A stretch of DNA of 64,000 bases from Apiotrichum sp. Y4204 (GCA_025531455.1 JAMYHL010000032.1:372001-436000); one strand, 5' to 3'. Numbered from the stretch's first letter, positions 46,583 to 58,537 are shown. Program-made: numbers and translations. Notes: a model not told the origin generated them from the sequence alone.

Positions 46583-49293
46583 CTACTTCTGCGTGCTGAG
46601 AAAATCGCATACAGGGCAAGCTCCAACCGTGCCGTTCGTGACCGGCCCCGTCAGGGCAGTCTCCTTGACGTTGCAGAAGCCGACATTGGCGTTGTTGCAG
46701 AACGCCGCTGGGAGTGCGCCCGCAAGCTTGGAATTGCTGGCCAGGTTGAGTGAGTTCAACTTGGGCGGTAAGTTGCCCATCAACTGCGCGAAGTCGTTGT
46801 TCTGGAGATATCTGTGAGTTAGCCCATCGAAGTCTTCCGAACTCACAGAGCAGTGATGTTGGAGAGCGACGCAAAGTCGGGCATCTGACCAGTGAGACGA
46901 TTGTCCGAAAGGTCCCTGCTGTGAGTTTACGTCAAGCGATCTTCAACTCACAAGAAGTTGACCGATGGCGAGATGCGCTTCAGATCGAGTGATGTGAGAC
47001 GCTGGCCGGCATAAGTGCTGAGGGGCGTCAGCTGTGTAACAAAACCCGAACCTACAAGGTGTCTAGCTTCAACATGGACACGTCGGGCAGCGTGTCACTT
47101 AACAAGCTGTTGTTGCTGAAAGATAATTGGTTGAGGTTTGGGAAGAATGACCAGTTCATTCCAGCGACATCGCCCTTAAGTGCGGTATTGGCGATCTGGA
47201 GACTGGTAAGTCTGCTCAGCGTCTGTATCGCGACAGTAGGAAAGTCGCCGCGTGGGTGAGACCCGTTGCCCTTGATGCTGATTTGTGTGAGCCCCGGGAG
47301 GTTACCGATGGAAGCGGGGAGGCTTGCGGGGAATACCGGCGGGTTGCTGATCGTTAGGGTGTTACTGACGTTTCACTTACAGGTTAGTGACGCGGCCTCG
47401 AGTGTCGCACTGAATGCCGGCCCAGGGTGTGACTGTGCTGCACACGTTTATGCTCTTCCCCCATCCAGCCACAGGTTCTGTCAAGACTGCAGCAAAATCC
47501 ATGAGGGCGCAAAACTGAAGTGCTCGGCCGGCCGTCAAGCTCGCTTCCGGGGCGTCGCTCGCATAGCCGTTGGGAACAGTGACGAGAACTGGGACGCACT
47601 CGGCGCAGTTGAACGCGTTGGGGTCTCCAGCTATGCTGAACTCCTGCAAGCATAGAGGGACCGTTTTCGGGGTTGGCTTGGGGTTAGGACTGGCCGAACT
47701 GGCCGGACTAGTTGTGCTGGAGACAGGTGGACTGACTGTGTTGGGCACCGATGAACTGGATGAGGTGGGGCCAGGTGAGCCACTTGGTGTCCCCAACTTT
47801 GGAGCGTCGGACTTTGAGGGGTCCGACTTTGGAGCGCCCGTTCCAGGAGATTTTGTCTCCACCGGAGCTCCAGCGCTGCTCTTTCGGGGGATGAGGCCAA
47901 CACACAGACCGATAACAATCGCGAGAACGACAAGGATGAGAAGCACAAGGCAGAGCTGTCATCAGCGCGAGTTTCACAATTGTTCCTCTTCTGCTGATGT
48001 ACTCACTATGCGCTTCTTGCGATTCTTCTCATGATTCTCATCATGATTCTTGTTCTTTTTCCGCGCACCGCGGATTCTGCTGTTCACGCGACCACCCATG
48101 GCCCAGTCGCGCTCGGGACGCTGCGGAGACTCGGACCACACGGACACCTGGTCGTCGGGAGGCGTGGCACCGACCGCTCCGGATCGATTCCGGCCCCAGC
48201 CGCTTTCCGGATCCGGTTCTTGAATGCGCACCGTCTTCTTGCGCGGCATGGGCATGGGCATGGCTTTGATGGAGTTGACGACCTGCTGGGACTTGCGCTT
48301 CGCCGCGCGCGCCGCGGACGCCACTGTGCCCGCGAATGATGTCGGCGGTGAAGGCGGAACCGGCGCCGGTGGCCGGGGAGTGAGCAGCAGCTCCTGCATC
48401 ACCACCGCGCCAATGTCCCCAGGCTGCGACGGCGCCACGCGCGCCTTCTCGGGGTCGGTTTCGCGCGGCGTCCATGTTGGGAAGCGGGCACCCCCGCTGG
48501 TGGTACCGACTACCGGGACGGGGACGGCGTCTGCCTTCTTTGGCTCGTCCTGCGGGACAGGCGTATTGTGACCAGGGTGTGGGTGTTGGTCAGGGGGAGG
48601 GTGCTTGTGGACTACCACATTGGGGTACTGGCTCGGCGCGCGCCCGAGAAGAATCTCGGCCTCTAGCCTTGCCTTTTTCCTAATCGGGTCCTCGGTGTCC
48701 ACAATAACTCGGGGGCGCAAGGACTTGAAGTTGACATTGGCAGAAGCACCGGTCTCGATCTCCGAGTCGCGCACCCCTCGGGCGGGGTACTTTGCCTTTA
48801 CGGACGCAATGTCAATCGGCGGCGGGGGCGGGCGGCGGTTTCCGCGCGGCGAGGCGGGCGACGAGGTGGACGAGGAGCCCGGTGTATTTGCCAACGCGGG
48901 GATGGCGAGCAAATTACGGATGGGCGGCTCGGTGTCGAGGGGCGACACTGGGTCCGCCGGGTCGCAGTAGGCGTCGATGTTGATGGGGTAGAGCAAGTCG
49001 GTCATGGGCCTGGCGTTGGGCGCGACGTACGGCACAAAGTCGTCGTCGCGGCCGTGGAGGGCAGGAATCGGGTCCATGAGTGCAGTACTTGCGCGCCAGG
49101 ACTTGTGCCGCGAGGCCGAGTGGGTCTTTGGTGTGCGCGAGACGGAGGGCAGGCCGTGCGCGGCGAGAGGGTAGGGATAGCTGATTTCGAGGCGGGGCGG
49201 CGCCGGCTTCGGTGGCGGCGGGGAAGAGGGCTGTTGCTGGGTGGCGGAGAAGCGGGAGAAACGCGTCTTGAAGCGTGTCGGTCCGTCGTGCAT
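46583..49293 (-). CDS. Type II membrane protein with extracellular leucine-rich repeats
   Basis: Six exons (49293-48007, 47955-47381, 47346-47056, 47017-46952, 46915-46847, 46811-46583) give 838 residues. Residues 1-429 are hydrophilic, Pro/Ser-rich and disordered, ending in a basic cluster (RKKNKNHDENHEKNRKKRI). A transmembrane helix follows at about 430-452 (LCLVLLILVVLAIVIGLCVGL), then a Ser/Thr/Pro stalk probably O-glycosylated. Next is a Cys-containing cap (CLQEFSIAGDPNAFNCAECV, WAGIQCDTRGRVTNL), matching the LRRNT pattern of plant-type LRR proteins, and about five repeats: LTSLQIANTALKGDV, LNQLSFSNNSLLSDTL, LTSLDLKRISP, FLDLSDNRLTGQMP and LYLQNNDFAQLMGNLP. It ends with a Cys-rich cap. 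Introns of 34-51 nt fall between repeats, one with a tandem CAGCAG acceptor. With no signal peptide and a basic cytosolic flank, the LRRs should face out. Possibly a surface sensor or wall protein. Confidence 0.8.
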
Positions 49294-49702
49294 GTTGGGA
49301 ATGGGGGATGGAGAGGATGAGCAAGTGGTGGGTCGTGGGTGTGTTGATTAAGTGGCGAGAAGGCGAGGATGGCTAGAGGCTTGAGGCTCGCCGCTCGAGA
49401 CGGGGACAGAGGCAGGTTGGAGAACAATAACACCGAAGGATGGGCGAGGACGAGGTAAACAACTCTGACGGTGGGAAGAGTCTGGATGGGATGCTCGATG
49501 CACAGGATGCGCGCGACCACTGTGATCGCCGGGTGCACGGGTGGCGACAACGAACAACACCAGACAAACACAAACACACAGCGATGCGCACCGCGGGCGC
49601 GAGGACAGGCCCCAAACCCCCGGTGTCGCGGTGCACACGCGCACTCGCACTTCGCACTGCGCGGAGATACGAGATGCTGAGACAAGACACACATAAGAAC
49701 AA

Positions 49703-49740
49703 GGATGGACGGATGGACGGATGGACGGGTGGACGGAGGG
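49703..49740. repeat. GGATGGAC tandem repeat
   Basis: Four to five copies of GGATGGAC(G), the last two diverged to GGGTGGACGG. Confidence 0.8.
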
Positions 49741-49891
49741 ATTCATGGACTTTGATACTTGACACAAGACACAAAACTCAATTACACAATCGCTGGGATT
49801 GCGACACACACTGCGACGCGTACGGCATTGCCACAGTGGCCACAGCTAGGTGGTCTGGACTCGCTGATCGCTGGTCTTGGATGTTGGATCA

Positions 49892-49917
49892 GACTCGCGA
49901 GCTCGCGAGCTCGCGCG
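49892..49917. repeat. CTCGCGAG palindromic repeat
   Basis: Two and a half overlapping copies of the self-complementary octamer CTCGCGAG, able to form a short hairpin. A single CTCGCGAG-type copy also occurs near 22595-22602. Confidence 0.75.
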
Positions 49918-50019
49918 ATGTCGCCATGAATCATGAGGTATAAAGCATTGATCGCGCTCGGTCCTCCATGATATTATGGTATGCCCATCAGTTGGCCATC
50001 AGTGAGCATCGCCGTTCTG

Positions 50020-50080
50020 GCATCAGACATCAGGTATCAGGTATCAGACATTAGACATCAGACATTATACGTCAGACATA
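50020..50080. repeat. ATCAGACATT degenerate tandem repeat
   Basis: Six to seven imperfect 10-base units (CATCAGACAT, CAGGTATCAG, GTATCAGACA, TTAGACATCA, GACATTATAC, GTCAGACATA) with no gene over them. Confidence 0.75.
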
Positions 50081-50668
50081 GAAGAGCAGCAGTATTCTCT
50101 ATCCAACTCCCCTCCCCTCTGAGACTGCTGACGCACGCAAGCGCAGCACAGCATCGCAGTGAGAATACCATGTGAGTACCGCTTTGTCGCAAGTGTCTAG
50201 GTGGGTTGAGAGATTCCGAGTTTATTGTTCGTCGGTCACTTGTTGTCTCGTCTTTCCTGTGTAGCATGTACTTGTACTTGTCCCACCTCGCCAGCAAGGC
50301 ACGGCTGATGCCCCGAGATGCGAGACTGCGGGGCGCCGGTGCGTGGTGCGGAGCGGGCACGTGCACAAGAGACATTCGACATTCCTCGCGATGATGCATA
50401 CCTGCATACCGCAATAGTCTGCAAACTCCTTTCGTGGTAATCGCCGCTCGTCAAAAGTATTCATTCACGACTTCTGCACCCTCATCCACGGGGACTGCGA
50501 ATGATTCTATCGAAAAAAGATAATCAGATTATGGAAATGGAGAAGAAACAGAATCGAGAATTATCACGGGCGCGAACGAGGTGTACGAATGGTGCTCGGG
50601 CATGACGCGTTCGCCGGCATCGCACATCCGCATCCGCACTCCACCTCCACGCCGCGGCATCCGCATCC

Positions 50669-53395
50669 TCACCGCGCACGCCCCTTGACGCTCCCCTTGC
50701 TCTTTACGCTCCCGCCCGTCGCCTTCTTCTTCTTCTTCTTCGGCAGCACGTCGTCAAAGTTGCCAGAGTTGCGGATCAGCCCTCGGCGCGCCTTGCTGTA
50801 CTCGTCCGTCATCGGGCTCTCCTCGTCGCTCGAGTCGTCGCGCACGCGCCCGATCCGCGTGTCCCACACGGTGTTCGAGCGCGTCGGCGGCGGCGAGTCG
50901 TCCCGCGGTGGCGGGGCGCGCGGTGGTGAGGCGCGCGACGGCGAATGCGCCGCAACAGCTGCGTCTGCAAACGCGCGTTCCCGTGCGCGCTCGCGCTCGC
51001 GCTCGTCTTCCTGGCCTGTCGGCGTGTCCGGGAGGTTCATGCGAACCGACTTGCGGCGGACAACACGCGCCCCTGCGTCGCCGCCATCGAGGACTACGGG
51101 AGACACTGTCGGGATCGGCGGCAGGAAGCCGTCTGGGCCGGTGTGGGATGCCGATGGCGTGTCGAGAACCATCGGCGAGTCGCGTGGCACATCCAGGCGC
51201 GGAGCGGCCCCACCGCGGTCGTTGTCCACAACCTTGTAGTTGCCCAGCTCTGTCACGTCGTCGTCATCCGACTCCGAGTCGTTGACGTCGTTGGCGTCCT
51301 CGGCCGCCGACTCGTAAATGCTCGCCTCGTCGCCGCCGGACCGCCCAGAGTTGAAGCTCTGGCGAGACCGCACATCGGGGCGGGTGGCCATCGACTGAGG
51401 CTCGGGTTCAGGATCGGGAGGAAGCTCCACGGGACCAGGTGCACTGATGTTGTACAGCGTGGTGATCTGAGGCGCAGGAGCAAGCGACAGGGGCGAAGGG
51501 CTAGTCGGGCGCATCGCCGACTTGAGCGGCGGGGAGCGCATCTTGGAGGGAGGCAGAGGCGACACTGCATTGCGGGGAGGCTCCTCCGCGACAGGTGATG
51601 GGAGAAGGTCCTCCGCCCTTGGCGCTGCGGAGCGCCGCTTACCCTCAGCCTTGGCCGACCGTATCGACTTGTTGGTGCGCGTGCTGTTCGAGCGCGAGAT
51701 GGAGTCTGAGGGGCGGAGCTCGTCGTCGTAGCGGCGAGGAAGGCTGGCGATGGTCATCATCTGGGAGGTGGTGTTCTGCTCCCGTGGGACAATCGAAGTG
51801 CCAGGCGCCTTGGCCAATTCAAGGTGGGGGTTGAGTCCAGACTGTGGTGCCTTGGGTACGTCAGGCATAGTAGGCGGCAGGGGCTCAGCCGAAGTCAACA
51901 TCGGGTTGTTGGCCTTGGCCTTTGCACTGCGCGAGCTCGCGCTCTTTGACCGGGGAAGGGTGCTGCCGTTTGCCTTTGAGGAGATGGTCGTTGCGCTCTT
52001 GCTCGACTTCATGGTGTTGGAACGAGCAACAGACGGCAACGAAGTCGAAGGCGGGATGGACGGCGAGAAGGGGCGGCGGGCGACGACGGTGCTCTGCGAC
52101 ACCACAGTCGACTTGGACTTTGTCGACGCAGAACGCTTCACGCTAGGGCGAGGGGTCTTCTCGCGGCCCACGTCCGACACATTCCAGCCGCCAAAGTCCC
52201 TGCCAATGTTCGACACAGACACCAGGTTCATGTTGTTGTCCTCGTCCGAACTCGAGTCGTCTCCACGGCGGCGGCGAACGGTGCTCGCCCGCTTAACGTT
52301 TGTGTCTGTGCGAGTCTGCCACGCCCCCTTGTGCGGTGATACACGTCCAGAACGGCCAGGCTGTCGCTTGGGACCCTTGAAGAAGCGAGCGATGGAGGAG
52401 AAGAAACCGCCGTGCTTGCGAATGGTGTGCGTGCTCGATGTCTCCGACATTTCTTCGTTACTGCGTTCGTGAATGCGATTACTAGAAACGGTGCGACGCA
52501 AGGGGGACCGGTTCGAGTTATACGGAGCCAGAGCACCAATATCACTAGTCGCTCGGCGTGATGACGTCTGCCTCGCCACCTCCTGCGGACTGTGAGCAGT
52601 GCCGTTCGGCGACGACTTTTTGGCCGCTCCATTCATAATGGAGTTCGTCTTCACTGTCGGTGTGGGCTGGTTCGTGTGCATGACGAGCGTGCCTTGCGGC
52701 TCGTCATCGGAGCTGCCGTCCTCATCCTCCTCGGCAATGCTCCCAGTGAGCGAGTCAGGAACACGCATGCCGGGCACTTGTCTGCTCGCAGGACGCCGAG
52801 ATTGCGTAAACGAAGATGTTGGAGCCTCCTCATACCCCACCTGCGACGCCGACTGTGAGGGAGCAATGGAGCCGTTCGATTCCAATTCGTATGCGCCGTG
52901 AGGGAGCTCCGGAAGTTTGTCGAGGTCCGCAAGGCCACGCCGTGCCTGCGTGATCCACATGTGGCCGACAGCCTCCATCGCACGGAACCGCTCTTCGAGA
53001 CCACGATACATGACTTTATTGCGCTCGTGCTCGATCCGAACTTCCAGGCTGCGTAGGTGCTCCTCGCATCCAAGCAGCTCCGCCTGTGCCTCGGCCAGCT
53101 TGCCAGCACGCTTCGATTCGCGTCCACCGACTGACGTATTGGAATTGTCCGAGAAGACGGACGCCTGGGAGGACATTACGGTCGAGTCGCGCGCCATGCT
53201 GTCCAACATTCCCTTTATGTCCGACTTGGTAGGGCGCTGTTTCGTGGATTTGATGAGACGAGTGACGAGAATCTCACGGTCGCGCTTGACGCGAGTTACC
53301 TCCTCCTCGAGAAGATGAATCTGCTTCAAATCGCGCCGAAAGTCCTCGAGACTGCTGACATAGGCCGCCCATCCGGGCGAGCTCGTGTCAACCAT
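50669..53395 (-). CDS. Large coiled-coil and disordered protein, BAR-like N-terminal helices possible
   Basis: Single open frame of 908 residues from the ATG at 53395. Residues 1-160 are helical and charged: WAAYVSSLEDFRRDLKQIHL, LEEEVTRVKRDREILVTRL, then KLAEAQAELLGCEEHLRSLE and VMYRGLEERFRAMEAVGHMW. Length and charge pattern recall BAR or F-BAR helices, but this is inference. The rest is Ser/Pro/Arg-rich and disordered, with acidic patches (EEDEDGSSDDEP, DSESDDDDVTEL) and one hydrophobic island near residue 327 (KHGGFFSSIARFFKGPKR) that could be a membrane-binding amphipathic helix. The C-terminus is Lys-rich (PKKKKKKATGG) and ends SVKGRAR. No catalytic domain is visible. An unbroken 2.7-kb frame with biased composition makes the gene convincing; function unknown, perhaps cortical or eisosome-like. 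Confidence 0.7.
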   Translation of the reverse strand: MVDTSSPGWAAYVSSLEDFRRDLKQIHLLEEEVTRVKRDREILVTRLIKSTKQRPTKSDIKGMLDSMARDSTVMSSQASVFSDNSNTSVGGRESKRAGKLAEAQAELLGCEEHLRSLEVRIEHERNKVMYRGLEERFRAMEAVGHMWITQARRGLADLDKLPELPHGAYELESNGSIAPSQSASQVGYEEAPTSSFTQSRRPASRQVPGMRVPDSLTGSIAEEDEDGSSDDEPQGTLVMHTNQPTPTVKTNSIMNGAAKKSSPNGTAHSPQEVARQTSSRRATSDIGALAPYNSNRSPLRRTVSSNRIHERSNEEMSETSSTHTIRKHGGFFSSIARFFKGPKRQPGRSGRVSPHKGAWQTRTDTNVKRASTVRRRRGDDSSSDEDNNMNLVSVSNIGRDFGGWNVSDVGREKTPRPSVKRSASTKSKSTVVSQSTVVARRPFSPSIPPSTSLPSVARSNTMKSSKSATTISSKANGSTLPRSKSASSRSAKAKANNPMLTSAEPLPPTMPDVPKAPQSGLNPHLELAKAPGTSIVPREQNTTSQMMTIASLPRRYDDELRPSDSISRSNSTRTNKSIRSAKAEGKRRSAAPRAEDLLPSPVAEEPPRNAVSPLPPSKMRSPPLKSAMRPTSPSPLSLAPAPQITTLYNISAPGPVELPPDPEPEPQSMATRPDVRSRQSFNSGRSGGDEASIYESAAEDANDVNDSESDDDDVTELGNYKVVDNDRGGAAPRLDVPRDSPMVLDTPSASHTGPDGFLPPIPTVSPVVLDGGDAGARVVRRKSVRMNLPDTPTGQEDERERERARERAFADAAVAAHSPSRASPPRAPPPRDDSPPPTRSNTVWDTRIGRVRDDSSDEESPMTDEYSKARRGLIRNSGNFDDVLPKKKKKKATGGSVKSKGSVKGRAR

Positions 53396-55745
53396 CGACC
53401 CATTGGCCGAGTGGTCATGTGTCGATGAAACCGGACCCTCGAACGCGGCATGGCGGACAGCTCGCCGGACGGAGAGGAGTACTCCAGGCGATGAGGTGAC
53501 ATACGCGAGAAGGGACGAGGTCGAGGTGTGCGAGTGTGATAGGAGGCTCAGCAGCGATGTGGTGAGATGCTTTTGCGAATCACTTCATGTCAGTTTGCGA
53601 AATTTCAGAGTATGGACCCACAGGTAATTATTCAACAACCGATCACTGCTGCTCCGATGAGCGCTGTGATTAACTAAGAGAGAGTCCATGGCGGACAGCG
53701 ATTACGACCGCGATGGTAAACGAAAGACGGAATATGAGGTAGTAGCGTCTGCGGTTGATAAAACACAAGAAAATGGGTTTCCAAGAATGATTTGTTGTTG
53801 GAACGATGCGGCCGCCGAGGGACACGAGAGGCACAAGCGACAGAGCCAAAGGAGCGACAAAAGGGGTCGGGTGGCTTGAAAGTGGGAGACGATGGATCGA
53901 GAGTGACGGTGGCGGCGGAGGATTGAGACCTGAAAACGTGGTGGGTGGTGGTGGTGGTGGTGGTTGCAGCACACAAAAGCACGCTGAGAGTCGATGGAAA
54001 TGGTAAGAGGAATGGAGCAATGAGAAAGAGAAAAAGGATGAAAAAGGAGAGCAGGATGTTGATCGCGATGGAAGCGATGGAGAGGGAGGGGACACGGATC
54101 GAGAGATCGAGAGGGAGATGTTCCTTGCCGCTCTTGCTGATGCTTTTGCTGGCTTGCTCGTTTCTCTCCTTTCCGGTTCGTGTGGAATGTGTATGTCGAA
54201 ATAATATGATGGGTATGCAGCAGAGCAGAGGGGAGGGAGAGGAGAAGCTCAGAGTGGGGTGAGATGTGACAATCAGAGCGCTGGATTCGGGTGTGGAGCC
54301 GTGCCAACCTGGGACATTGGAGGGGGGAGGGAGGGAGCAAATAAACGAATGATGAGCCCTGCCTAGTTACGTCATTTATGCAGCAACAGAGCAATGGGCA
54401 GCCATTTTTTATTTATTTTTCCGTGCTGGTGTTTGGCTGTGTGTTTGGCTGTGTGTACGTGTGTTTGGCTGCCCAGGCTACCCGGCCGCCCGGATATGCG
54501 CTAAAAAGATGATCTGTTGGTGATTGATCTCCTTTTTTCCCCTCTTGTGCCTTTCAACGACGTCATCAATCGCTTGATCGCCGTCATCATCGCCGTCACT
54601 CAATCCCGTCCCATATGGGCTTTGGCTGCTCCCTGGTCGCGCTGGTTTGTGTACCCTGCTTTTCTAGCTCCGAGGCCCGAGGACGGAGGAGCTGGAGAAG
54701 CTTCTTCGATTGCCCTCGGCGCCCGTGACATCCCAAGATATTCTAGCATATGGATAGTGGGATTGGTGGGATTGGATGGAGCTTCGATGAGCATCAGCGC
54801 ATTAGCACTACATAATCTCCTGTCATCGCGTACACACCCTCCGGTGGCCGGTGGGCCCACGTGGAGACTGGACCGCGCGGAGTGGCAACGTGCAAAACGC
54901 TGTTCCTCGGCCCTCGCTTCACGTCCGGTCGTTATGTGGGGTCACAATGACAACAACATGACATCGTTGTGCACCTTGGCCAGAAGCGAGGTTAGTTAGG
55001 ACCAGACCAATGGTAACAGGTGACGGTTGGCAGAGTTACTGTAGCTGCCTCCACCGAATGTGGCCCATCTGATAAGCAAACCACTTGACGCGGGAGTCGT
55101 CAAGCACGCTAGTCCGAAAACCAACTCGGCGGTCCGACCATGTCTCCGTCGACCAGCACTGACAACCTGACCACCAACAATGCCAACGCGCTGCTGTTGA
55201 TTGTTGATTCATTGTTTTGGTGATCGCAACTGCAATGGTGCCAAGTCTCAGGGCATCCCGAGCACGGGATGTCTGAGATCTCACAGGGGGATCTGTGTGA
55301 TCTGCGTGATGATCCCATATCGGCCATATCCCACAATCCTTTGATTCGCGCGATCGTCGTGTGGTTCCCACGCTGAAAGGGTGCCTGATTAGCTCGTGGG
55401 AGACATGCGAAAATTGAATGGTGACCATGTGGTTATCAGCTGCCTTCTCATTCTCTTAACTCCACGTCATATCTGTTGCTGCGGGGTATGCCACCGTCAG
55501 GGGGACGTGTATCGTGGAAGGCAAGTGTCGTCGTCGGTCGCGATGTCCACGACGTGACGGAGGAGGCGGAGGCTGTCATTCATCTCGAGACAAGTCGGTC
55601 AGTCCACTCCAACCCACTATCACTCTCTTATTCTCTTCACCCCGCCTTGACTTGCTCGCGCCGCTCCCCGCAGGAGCCCACGCCCAACTCTTGGACTCCC
55701 GGGAACTTCCTCCTTGCATTCGACGACCCTCCCTTCCCTTCCGCC
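53396..55745. other. Divergent intergenic region between the coiled-coil gene and STT3
   Basis: No gene recognised. On the minus strand 53780-54330 is CT-rich with a (CCA)n run (GTGGTGG array at 53941-53963 on the + strand), the likely leader of the coiled-coil gene. A 160-codon + strand frame at 54517-54999 has no domain or splice support. The right end is the STT3 promoter. Confidence 0.5.
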
Positions 55746-58364
55746 ATGCCGCCAAAGAAGGCTTCGGCCTCAACGCCCGCGGCGGCTGCATCGCCAGCAA
55801 CAGCCCAGCCCGTGATCGTCCCGCGAGCGATTGCTGAGGAGGAGGCGGTCCAGGACGCGCCGAAGCAAAAGTACGCGTGGCCGCTCCCGCACTTCTCTAC
55901 CAGCTCGATCGACAACACCCAGTCGCTCCTTCGCTTTGTTATTCTCGCTTTCATCGCAGGCGCCGCCGTCGCCAGCCGTCTCTTCGCGGTCATTCGCTTT
56001 GAGAGTGTCATCCACGAGTTCGACCCGTGGTTCAACTAGTGCGTGACGAGCTGTTTGTAGTTCTGAACAAGCTGACACCGCAGCCGTGCAACCCGCATCC
56101 TTGTCGAGAAGGGATTCTATGTTCGTTGATAACTAGGCGCAAAAGGACAGCACTGATACCGTACAGGAGTTCTGGAACTGGTTCGACCCAACGGCATGGT
56201 ACCCCCTCGGCCGTACCGTCGGTGGCACCGTCTACCCCGGTCTCATGGTGACTGCTGGCCTCATCTGGAGCTTCTTCCAGTGGATCAACATGCCGGTTGA
56301 CATCCGCAATGTCTGTGTGCTGCTCGCGCCTGGATTCGCGGGTCTCACTGCGCTCATGACTTACTTGTAGGTGCTAGAACTCTTGCATGGGACAGCAGCT
56401 CACTCCAGCTTCACTGTTGAGATGTCGACGCCGTCGGCCGGTCTTCTTGCCGCTGCCTTCATCGGTATTGTCCCAGGTTACATCTCGCGTTCCGTCGCGG
56501 GTTCCTACGACAACGAGGCCATTGCCATCTTCCTACTTATGGGCACCTTCTTCCTCTGGATCAAGGCGCTCAAGACTGGTTCGGCGTTCTGGGGCACCGC
56601 CGCCGCCCTCTTCTACGGCTGGATGGTCGCCGCCTGGGGTGGTTATGTGTTCATCACCAACATGGTTCCCCTCCACGTCTTCGTCCTCATCCTCATGGGC
56701 CGTTACAACAACCGCATGTACGTTGCGTACTCGTCGTGGTATGTCCTCGGCACCGTCGCGTCGATGCAGGTGCCCTTCGTCGAGTTCCTCCCCATCCGTA
56801 CTTCGGAGGGTATGGCTGCTCTCGGCACATTTGGTCTGATCCAGCTCGTCGCGTTCGTCGAGACCGTCCGCCGTCTCGTGCCCGGCAAGCAGTTCCAGTT
56901 CCTGCTTCGCATGTTTGTGGCTATTGTGTTCGTTGTTTCCCTCGTCGCCCTTGTCGTCCTCACCTTCTCGGGCTGGATTGCCCCTTGGACCGGCCGTTTC
57001 TACTCTCTCTGGGACACTGGCTACGCCAAGGTTCACATGCCGATCATCGCCTCGGTGTCGGAGCACCAGCCGACTGCCTGGCCCGCGTACTTCTTCGACG
57101 TCCACATGCTCATCTGGATGTTCCCTGCCGGTATCTTCTGGATGTTCAAGGAGCTCCGTGACGAGCACGTCTTTGTCATCATCTACGCCGTCTTCGCGTC
57201 CTACTTCTCCGGTGTCATGGTCCGTCTCATGCTCGTCCTCACCCCGGTTATGTGCGTCACCTCCGCCATTGCCATTTCAAAGCTCCTCGACGTCTACCTC
57301 GACCCTACTCTCCCTCAGCAGGAGGAGGAGGAGGTCCCTACCTCCAAGAAGGCCAAGAAGACTGCCGCCAACAAGCAGCAGCCCACGTTCCAGTTCACCG
57401 GTCTGCTGTCGGGTAAGAAGTCGAAGGGCATCTTTGGCTACGACTCGCGTGCCGCCGTCGTCGTCACGATGCTCCTCTTCCTCTCCATGTTCGTCCACCA
57501 CTGCACCTACGTCACGTCGTCGGCGTACTCGTCGCCCTCGGTCGTCCTCTCGTCGCGCAACCCCGACGGCAGCAACAACATTATTGATGACTTCCGCGAG
57601 GCGTACTACTGGCTCCGCCAGAACACCGAAAAGGACGCCGTCGTCATGTCCTGGTGGGACTACGGCTACCAGATCGCAGGCATGGCTGACCGCCCGACCC
57701 TGGTTGACAACAACACGTGGAACAACAGTGAGCATCCCTACCTACTTTTTTTACTGACCGCAGCCCACATCGCGACGGTCGGCAAGGCCATGTCCGGCAG
57801 CGAGGACATTGCGTACCCGATTCTGCGCCGGCACGATGTCGACTATGTGCTCGTCATCTTTGGCGGCCTGCTCGGCTACTCTGGCGACGACATCAACAAG
57901 TTCCTCTGGATGGTGCGCATTGCGCAGGGCGAGTGGCCCGACGAGGTCAACGAGCCAGACTACTTTACTCCGCGCGGCGAGTATGCCGTCGACGACCGCG
58001 CGTCCCAGACCATGCGCAACTGCCTCATGTACAAGATGAGCTACCACCGGTAAGATACACAGATTTCTCTTCAGAATCTGCTCTGACACACAGCTTCCCG
58101 GAGCTGTACGGCGGACACCCGGCGCAGGACCGCGTGCGCGGCCAGACGATCCCGGCCAAGGGCACGCACGAGGACCTCGAGACGATCGAGGAGGCGTTCA
58201 CCTCTGAGAACTGGATTGTGCGCATCTACGCCGTGCGCAAGGAGGACGCGTTTGGGCGCGAGCACAAGGCCGCGCGCGCGTTCGAAAAGGGCCAGAAGCT
58301 CAAGCGCTCCGCGTCCGCTGCCGCGCCGAACGGCAGCCCAAGCGGTAAGGGCGGAAGGAGGTAG
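55746..58364 (+). CDS. STT3: Oligosaccharyltransferase catalytic subunit STT3
   Basis: Catalytic subunit of the ER oligosaccharyltransferase, which moves the dolichol-linked glycan to Asn-X-Ser/Thr. Exons 55746-56038, 56084-56120 (37 nt), 56167-56366, 56409-57727, 57764-58049 and 58094-58364 encode 801 residues, slightly longer than usual because of an Ala/Pro-rich N-terminus. The first luminal loop has EFDPWFNYRATRIL with the catalytic D93, assembled over intron 1. Many helices follow (GLLAAAFIGIVPGYISRSVA with GSYDNEAIAIF). The signature SWWDYG is at W592-G596, followed by RPTLVDNNTWNNTHIATVGK, which is completed by the fourth splice and holds the conserved glycosylated sequon. An AxxYVLVIFGG segment matches the DK/MI region. 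The second intron uses a GTTCGT donor. Start at 55746 gives MPPKKASASTP. Identity is certain. Confidence 0.96.
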
Positions 58365-58537
58365 ATTCCCCTTTTTCCCCCATCTGGAGTGAGCAGTAGA
58401 TAAAAGCGCTCGCGCGTAGAATGCATGCAGTAGACTAAACATCAAAGTCGGAACTTTTCATGACATGGACAATGAATACAGGCATTGCAATACAAAAGCG
58501 GCACCACGCACTCCACATGCACATCCCGCACACTCCA

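Larger units (their letters stand above)
49294..50668. other. Intergenic region with short tandem repeats
   Basis: No gene recognised. CT-rich on the minus strand from 49300 to 49480 (leader of the LRR gene). Holds the GACGGATG repeat at 49703-49740, the palindromic run at 49892-49917 and the ATCAGACATT repeat at 50020-50080. Confidence 0.5.

Noticed and set aside
54517..54999. 160-codon + strand frame upstream of STT3
   Set aside because: No family, poor start context, and it lies in a region with promoter-like composition.
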